A stretch of 64,000 nucleotides of DNA, from positions 1 through 64,000 of the forward strand of contig NZ_KQ948744.1 in assembly GCF_001514195.1 (NCBI RefSeq), written 5' to 3'. The DNA is from Streptomyces griseorubiginosus (lineage in GTDB: Bacteria; Actinomycetota; Actinomycetes; Streptomycetales; Streptomycetaceae). The notes under the pieces are model-generated. The model worked only from the letters and a program-made list of their open reading frames with translations. It was not told the DNA's origin and did no database searches. Every line of letters begins with the position of its first letter. The first letter of the stretch is position 1. Made by a program: the position numbers and the translations under genes. This document shows positions 60,108 to 64,000 of the stretch, one piece after another.

Positions 60108-60836
60108 CTACCCGGCGAGCCTGACGTTCGAACCCTTCACCGCGATCTCCACAGCGTTCGCACCCGCCTGCACCTTGTCGAGCTTGATGCCGCCCGGCAG
60201 GCCCTCGATCTTCTGGTCGAAGTCGGCGATGGAACGGAAGTCGGAGTCGGCGAGGGTGATGTTGCCGAAGCTGGGGATCGAGTCGGCGTGCACCCGCACG
60301 GTGTCGCCGTCGACCACGCTCACGGTGCTCAGCACGGAGACGGGCTTCTCCAGGGCGCTCACCTTGATGTCGACCTTGATCTTGCCGTTGCCGCCGTCGG
60401 AGAGCCCGACGACCTTCGCGGTGATGCCGAACGGCAGCCGGGTCTCCTGCGACTTGGCGGCCTTGAGCAGCTGGTCGTAGGTGACGGCCGCGCTGCCGGC
60501 GGCGGAGGAGGCGGTGGCGGAGCTGTAGTCGCCGGAGAACGCGACGCCCTTCATGGCGGCGTTCAGGTCGTCGATGCGGATCTTGCCGCCGCTGGTGCCG
60601 GTGTCCGCGTCGTACTCCTTCATGCCGACCTGCACGTCGTCGAGTTCACCGCCGGCCACCTGGGTCAGGAACGGGAACCCCTTGATGTCGACGCTCGGTG
60701 TCGTCGTCAGCCCTTCCCGTGACTGCAACCGGTCCGCCACCTCACCTTCCGCGAAGTGGACCGCCAGCCGGTCGGCGGCGACGAAGAGCCCGCCGAGAAT
60801 CACGGCGGTGATCAGAAGTATTCGCAGGGCGCGCAT
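60108..60836 (-). CDS. LmeA-like DUF2993 protein
   Basis: A 242-residue exported protein with an N-terminal signal or anchor helix (residues 5-24) and a DUF2993 domain (LTTTPSVDIKGFPFLTQVAG; LPFGITAKVVGLSDGG). In mycobacteria LmeA binds phospholipid and supports lipomannan synthesis in the envelope. The ATG at 60836 follows GGGGGAA; the open frame extends upstream but without a ribosome site. It is a single gene between the leader of the sulfur operon and a DsrE gene. Confidence 0.85.
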   Translation of the reverse strand: MRALRILLITAVILGGLFVAADRLAVHFAEGEVADRLQSREGLTTTPSVDIKGFPFLTQVAGGELDDVQVGMKEYDADTGTSGGKIRIDDLNAAMKGVAFSGDYSSATASSAAGSAAVTYDQLLKAAKSQETRLPFGITAKVVGLSDGGNGKIKVDIKVSALEKPVSVLSTVSVVDGDTVRVHADSIPSFGNITLADSDFRSIADFDQKIEGLPGGIKLDKVQAGANAVEIAVKGSNVRLAG

Positions 60837-60980
60837 ACGGTGGTTCCCCCAGGAGCGGCAGTGGGTGTCGACGAACGGATGACCGTCGAGCCCGACATTA
60901 ACCGCGCCGGGTAAGGCCTTCCTTGAATTGTCGAGCACCTGTGACAGGCCGCGGCCCGCGAGATACGGCTCCGCTCGGCC

Positions 60981-61034
60981 GACGGCCAGTGGTCGACGGC
61001 CAGTGGTCGACGGACGGTCAGTGGTCGACGGTCA
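60981..61034. repeat. 14-bp tandem repeats at the end of the DsrE gene
   Basis: GACGGCCAGTGGTC occurs twice exactly (60981-60994, 60995-61008), then once with a 4-bp insertion (61009-61026), and a final partial copy forms the last codons and stop of the DsrE-family gene. Confidence 0.85.
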
Positions 61035-61394
61035 GTAGACGAGCGCCTGCGTCCCGTCCGCCAGGGCCTCCTGCACGAACACCTGCGCCCCCGCGATCCG
61101 TACGCCCTCGATGACGTCCTTCTCCGTGATGTCCCGCCGGGCCGCGCACTGCGTGCACAGGGTGAGCCGCCCGCCCGCGAGGATCGACTCCAGCAGGTCG
61201 GGCAGCGGCGCCGCGTGCGGCAGTTCGAACTCGGCGGCCCGGCCCGGCAGCGCGAACCACGCCGACTCCCCGGTCAGCCACAGGGACACGTCCACCCCGC
61301 TGGCCACGGCCACCGCCGCCACGGTGAACGCCTGCGAGCAGCGCTCGGGAGCATCGGCCCCGGCGGTCACCTTGATCACGAGCTTCTTCGCCAT
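61032..61394 (-). CDS. DsrE family protein
   Basis: A 120-residue Rossmann-like DsrE/DsrF-type protein. It begins MAKKLVIKVTAG and contains two close cysteines (LTLCTQCAARRDI), the place of the sulfur-carrying cysteine in the family. A role with the nearby sulfurtransferase is plausible. The ATG at 61394 has no ribosome site, and TACCCT ends 6 bp before it, so a leaderless transcript is likely. Its 3' end runs into tandem repeats. Confidence 0.85.
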   Translation of the reverse strand: MAKKLVIKVTAGADAPERCSQAFTVAAVAVASGVDVSLWLTGESAWFALPGRAAEFELPHAAPLPDLLESILAGGRLTLCTQCAARRDITEKDVIEGVRIAGAQVFVQEALADGTQALVY

Positions 61395-61470
61395 GCGGGA
61401 AGGGTAGTGCGTACGACGGCCGGGGCGGCGTGACGCACCCTGGCCCGTTGTCGCGGTCGGACGTGGCCTG

Positions 61471-61521
61471 ATCGTGATCGTCGGCGCTACAACTCCGGGC
61501 TCGGACCGGCGGTCTCCTGTG
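61471..61521 (+). promoter_or_regulatory. Promoter block of paralogue 1
   Basis: ATCGTGATC (61471-61479), TACAACTC (61488-61495) and GACCGGCGGTCTCCTGTG (61504-61521) recur in the same order before the second paralogue (63233-63284). The distance from TACAAC to the GTG is 26 bp in both. TACAAC is a plausible -10; GACC-nnn-GGTC is a small inverted repeat. Confidence 0.65.
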
Positions 61522-61540
61522 CGGTACGTGGGCGGAACGC

Positions 61541-62335
61541 GTGCCGAGCACCTCGTGGGAGACGCCGTTGAAGAGCCCGTTGAAATGCCTGGTGAAGAGC
61601 CTGGTGAAGAGCCCGTTGAAGAGCCCGGTGAAGAGCCCGGTGAAGAGCCGGAGGAGACACCTGATCGCCCTCGCGGCCGCCCTCGGCGTCGTGGCCGGGG
61701 CGGGTGCCGGATACGTGGTCCAGGCGGCCCGGGAGCCGAAGCTGCCCACGCTCGTCCAGTCGCCGCTCCCACAGGCCCGCGGACCGCAGCCGGAGCCGCT
61801 CACCGAGGCGTTGGACCGCAAGGTCAGGAACGACGGCGACCTGCGCGAACTGCTGCTAAAGAAGCCCAGCGGGGCGACCACCCCGGACTGGGTCGCTTCC
61901 CAGGGCTGGATGGACCGGGCCGGGTACGCCGACCTGTCGGACGAACCCGAGGCCTTTGAGACGCACCTGACCGAGCAGGAGTTCTTCAGGGCGGCGGTGA
62001 CCGGCTGGGACACCGGCGATCACCAGGTGGAGATCCTGCTGGCCCAGTTCGAGCAGCGGGAGGCTCCGGCGGCCCCCGCCGACGACAGTTCGAGCAGCCG
62101 GTACTGGGCTGAGACGGATCCGGACGTGCGGAGCCGCCCGCTGCCCGGCACCGGCGAGGGCAAGGTGTACGTCCACCCGAAGCCGTCCGCCGAGGCCAAC
62201 GCGCTCCCCGGCGTGAGCGCGGAGGCACACGCGTCACGCGGTGACCTCTCCCTGCACATCTGGATCTACGGCGACGACCCCGTCCCCTGGCGAACGATCA
62301 TGGATCTCGCCGAACGGCAGATGGAGCGACTGTGA
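61541..62335 (+). CDS. Membrane protein with repeat N-terminus, apparently frameshifted
   Basis: The open frame gives 264 residues: basic KSP-type repeats, a membrane helix (HLIALAAALGVVAGAGAGYVV) and an extracellular domain of about 190 residues. The paralogue at 63282 has a conserved start (GxRAxxxVGDA) and an acidic repeat before its helix. The same start exists here from a GTG at 61519, but in another frame, which reads seven VEEP/GEEP units and then leaves the helix frame by +1 near CCGGAGGAGA (about 61648). Either a frameshift mutation, a programmed shift, or a new basic N-terminus is possible. GTG 61541 or TTG 61568 (after GGGAG) are starts in the helix frame. Confidence 0.65.
   Translation: MPSTSWETPLKSPLKCLVKSLVKSPLKSPVKSPVKSRRRHLIALAAALGVVAGAGAGYVVQAAREPKLPTLVQSPLPQARGPQPEPLTEALDRKVRNDGDLRELLLKKPSGATTPDWVASQGWMDRAGYADLSDEPEAFETHLTEQEFFRAAVTGWDTGDHQVEILLAQFEQREAPAAPADDSSSSRYWAETDPDVRSRPLPGTGEGKVYVHPKPSAEANALPGVSAEAHASRGDLSLHIWIYGDDPVPWRTIMDLAERQMERL
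61567..61650 (+). repeat. Seven 12-bp tandem repeats
   Basis: Units of the form G(T/G)TGAAGAGCCC, seven copies, encoding VEEP/GEEP in one frame and KSPV/KSPL in the other. Being multiples of three, copy-number changes keep the frame. Confidence 0.9.
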
Positions 62336-63183
62336 GCGGCACGACGAGCGGCGAGGCCGGGGCGGCGGAGCCGGTCCTGGACGAGGAGAGCGGGGCCGCG
62401 TCCGAGCCGTCGTCCCCGCGCGACCGCCTGCGCGGCGCCGCGTCCGCGCTGCGCTGGGTCACCGCGGCGGTGGTCTTCGCCGTGGCGGGAACCACCACGG
62501 CGTACGGCGTCGGCCGCCTGGACCGGGGAGACCTGCCGGGGCTGGCCGCAGAGGCGGACGGCCTGTGGGAGTTCCCGCGCCTGAGCAGCCCGCCGCTGCC
62601 CTCCGACAGCCCGGCCCCGTTCGCCGACGAGGACCGGCCCGGCGCCCACCACGCCGATCCTCGGGCCCTGGTCCTGCCCGCGCCCAAGGGTGCGGTGGAG
62701 GACCGGGCGCTGCGCGGCTCCGACGGCTGGCTGGCGACCGAGGACTTCCTGGCGGAGTACGTCGAGCCGGACCGGGCCGCCCTCGGGCAGCTGCTCGTCG
62801 ACTCCGGTCTGCGGCACGTCACCGCACGCGGCTGGACCACCGAGGACGGCACCCGGACCCGCGTCTACCTGCTCCACTTCGGTACGGCGGCGGTCGTGGA
62901 CGACCTGTTCCACCGGCACATGGCGGGCCTGGACGCCCCCGGACACCGGGTGCGCGGCGCCGAGCGGGCCGTCTCCGACCAGGAGCTCCCCGACACCACC
63001 GGTATCGAGGAGATCCGCCGTGCCGTGTACGACGAGACCCGGCCGTACGGCAGGGAGCATGTCCGGCAGGGCTATCTGTCCGCGGGGGATGTGCTGGCCG
63101 TGGTGCTCCAGTCCCGCGAGGGCACGGTCGGCACCGTGCCCTTCCTTCAGACCCTGGCCCTCCAGAGCCAGCTCCTGACCTGA
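62332..63183 (+). CDS. Bitopic membrane protein, unknown function
   Basis: A 283-residue protein with an acidic, serine-rich cytoplasmic part (1-40), one membrane helix (about 43-62, TAAVVFAVAGTTTAYGVG) and an extracellular domain of about 220 residues, with no cysteines, that I do not recognise. Topology resembles the preceding gene, but the sequences are not obviously related. The GTG at 62332 overlaps the preceding stop codon (GTGA), so the two proteins are probably made together. Confidence 0.75.
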   Translation: MSGTTSGEAGAAEPVLDEESGAASEPSSPRDRLRGAASALRWVTAAVVFAVAGTTTAYGVGRLDRGDLPGLAAEADGLWEFPRLSSPPLPSDSPAPFADEDRPGAHHADPRALVLPAPKGAVEDRALRGSDGWLATEDFLAEYVEPDRAALGQLLVDSGLRHVTARGWTTEDGTRTRVYLLHFGTAAVVDDLFHRHMAGLDAPGHRVRGAERAVSDQELPDTTGIEEIRRAVYDETRPYGREHVRQGYLSAGDVLAVVLQSREGTVGTVPFLQTLALQSQLLT

Positions 63184-63232
63184 ACCGGGCCGCGGATGCG
63201 GTTCGGGGCAGCCGCGTTGCGGATGTGTCCGG

Positions 63233-63284
63233 ATCGTGATCAACCCTCCGTACAACTCTGGGGATTGACCGAAGGTCTCCTGTG
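63233..63284 (+). promoter_or_regulatory. Promoter block of paralogue 2
   Basis: ATCGTGATC (63233-63241), TACAACTC (63251-63258) and GACCGAAGGTCTCCTGTG (63267-63284), the counterpart of the block at 61471-61521. Confidence 0.65.
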
Positions 63285-63312
63285 AAGCGCGCATACGGAA
63301 TGCGCGCTTCAC
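63282..63312 (+). other. Perfect hairpin over the start of paralogue 2
   Basis: GTGAAGCGCGCAT (63282-63294) and ATGCGCGCTTCAC (63300-63312) form a 13-bp stem with a 5-nt loop. It includes the likely GTG start and codes for the first residues. Paralogue 1 lacks it. Confidence 0.8.
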
Positions 63313-64000
63313 GCTTTGTGGGGGACGCATTGGAAGTGCCCGAAGAGAGGGCCGACGAGCGGTTCGAGCCGGTTGAGCGAGTTGCGCCGACTGAGCCGAC
63401 TGAGCGGGTTGCGACGGCTGAGCCGGTTACGCCGGTTGTGACGGCTGAGCCAACTACACCGGTTACGACGGCTGAGCCGACCACGCCGGTTACGGCTGAG
63501 CCCGTTGCGCCGGCACCGGTGGCCGAGGCCCGGTCGCCGCGCCGCCGGGGCCGTACGACTCTGCTGATCGCCGCCGCGGCCGTGCTCGGTGTCGTGGCCG
63601 GGACCTGCGCCGGATACCTGATCCAGGCCGACCGCGACCCCACCCCGCTGCCCTCGCTCTCCCAGCCGACACTCGCCCAGGCGAAGGGCGACGGCCCCGA
63701 GCCGCTGTCCGCCGCGCAGGACCGCCGCGTCAAGACCGACGGCGACCTGCGGAAGCTGCTGGTGAAGAAGCCGGCAGGGACGAAGAAGGCGGTGTGGCTG
63801 TCCTCGGTCGACGGCTGGCTGAGCCTGCCCGCGTACGCGGACACCTACGTCAAGCCGGGCCCAGCCTTCGGCGACGCCATCAGCGACGAGTTCCGCAGGG
63901 CGGTGTCGACCGGGTGGACCAAGGGGCAGGCGGACTTCGAGGTCCAGTTGGTCCAGTTCCGGCAGGAGGAGGTCCTTGCGGCCTCCGAGGTCACGTCGGG
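63282..64000 (+). CDS. Membrane protein with acidic TAEP repeats (partial)
   Basis: At least 239 residues, running off the right edge. From the GTG at 63282 it reads a short basic start (GMRASRFVGDALE), then a Glu/Pro/Thr-rich repeat region (TAEPTTPVT units, about residues 45-80), a basic stop (RSPRRRGR), a membrane helix (LLIAAAAVLGVVAGTCAGYLI) and an extracellular domain related to the gene at 61541 (DGDLRKLLVKKPAG). TTG 63330 after GGGGG is an alternative start. Function is unknown. It gives the intact reference for the frameshifted paralogue. Confidence 0.75.
   Translation, partial: MKRAYGMRASRFVGDALEVPEERADERFEPVERVAPTEPTERVATAEPVTPVVTAEPTTPVTTAEPTTPVTAEPVAPAPVAEARSPRRRGRTTLLIAAAAVLGVVAGTCAGYLIQADRDPTPLPSLSQPTLAQAKGDGPEPLSAAQDRRVKTDGDLRKLLVKKPAGTKKAVWLSSVDGWLSLPAYADTYVKPGPAFGDAISDEFRRAVSTGWTKGQADFEVQLVQFRQEEVLAASEVTS

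Noticed and set aside
1..64000. CRISPR array, tRNA, insertion sequence or phage genes
   Set aside because: None seen: the tandem repeats are short, adjacent and lack spacers; no transposase or integrase motifs were found.

Overview
The window is high-GC actinobacterial DNA, almost certainly a Streptomyces chromosome core region. Supporting markers are mycothiol synthase, a conservon (cvnABCD) with P450 genes, GlnR, the CysA/SseC pair behind a cysteine-rich leader peptide, near-exclusive G/C third positions, several leaderless-looking promoters and rare TTA (bldA-type) codons. There is no sign of phage, plasmid, IS element, tRNA or CRISPR.

Layout. 1-200: 5S rRNA and its terminator, the tail of an rRNA operon. 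226-771: acetyltransferase. 784-8047 (minus): six genes of a chromosomal type IV secretion-like machine (pilin-like, VirB8-like, VirB6/TrbL-like, SCO6880-family, VirB4-like and VirD4-like proteins) with no relaxase or integrase; a lytic transglycosylase/NlpC hydrolase at 13.4 kb may belong to it. 8385-11367 (minus): tandem S53 proteases with a shared upstream inverted repeat. 11.6-16.9 kb: hydrolase, secreted trypsin-like protease, wall hydrolase, PAP2 phosphatase, secreted flavoprotein oxidase. 17.0-29.0 kb: a phosphate/polyphosphate neighbourhood (PHO box, pstSCAB, pit with DUF47 partner, MutT1-like Nudix, CHAD protein, ppk) with csoR and a possible second CsoR site in the middle. 29.8-37.7 kb: two divergent transporter clusters, one headed by a YtrA-type GntR repressor on a 14-bp-arm palindrome, the other by an RpoE-type sigma/anti-sigma pair. 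37.8-42.5 kb: hypothetical gene, divergent hydrolase/TetR pair with apparently leaderless starts, mshD, secreted 5'-nucleotidase. 42.97-49.4 kb: the conservon operon cvnA-B-C-D, a CYP157-type P450 without the ExxR motif, a canonical P450 and an enoyl-CoA hydratase-like gene; CvnB is a tandem duplication and two genes carry TTA codons. 49.4-55.2 kb (minus): two-component system, HtrA-type protease behind three 11-bp direct repeats, LacI regulator, glnR. 55.3-61.4 kb: hydrolase, MoaD/ThiS-like protein, membrane proteins, VOC protein, sulfur-transfer genes with attenuator leader, LmeA-like and DsrE proteins. 61.5 kb to the end: two paralogous acidic-repeat membrane proteins with a shared promoter block; the first looks frameshifted and the second runs off the window.

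Strongest leads: the orphan secretion machine with a degenerate coupling ATPase; the conservon with duplicated CvnB, ExxR-less P450 and two TTA codons; the frameshifted repeat protein with its intact paralogue; the paired CsoR-type sites; and the divergent TetR/hydrolase promoters built for leaderless starts on both sides.
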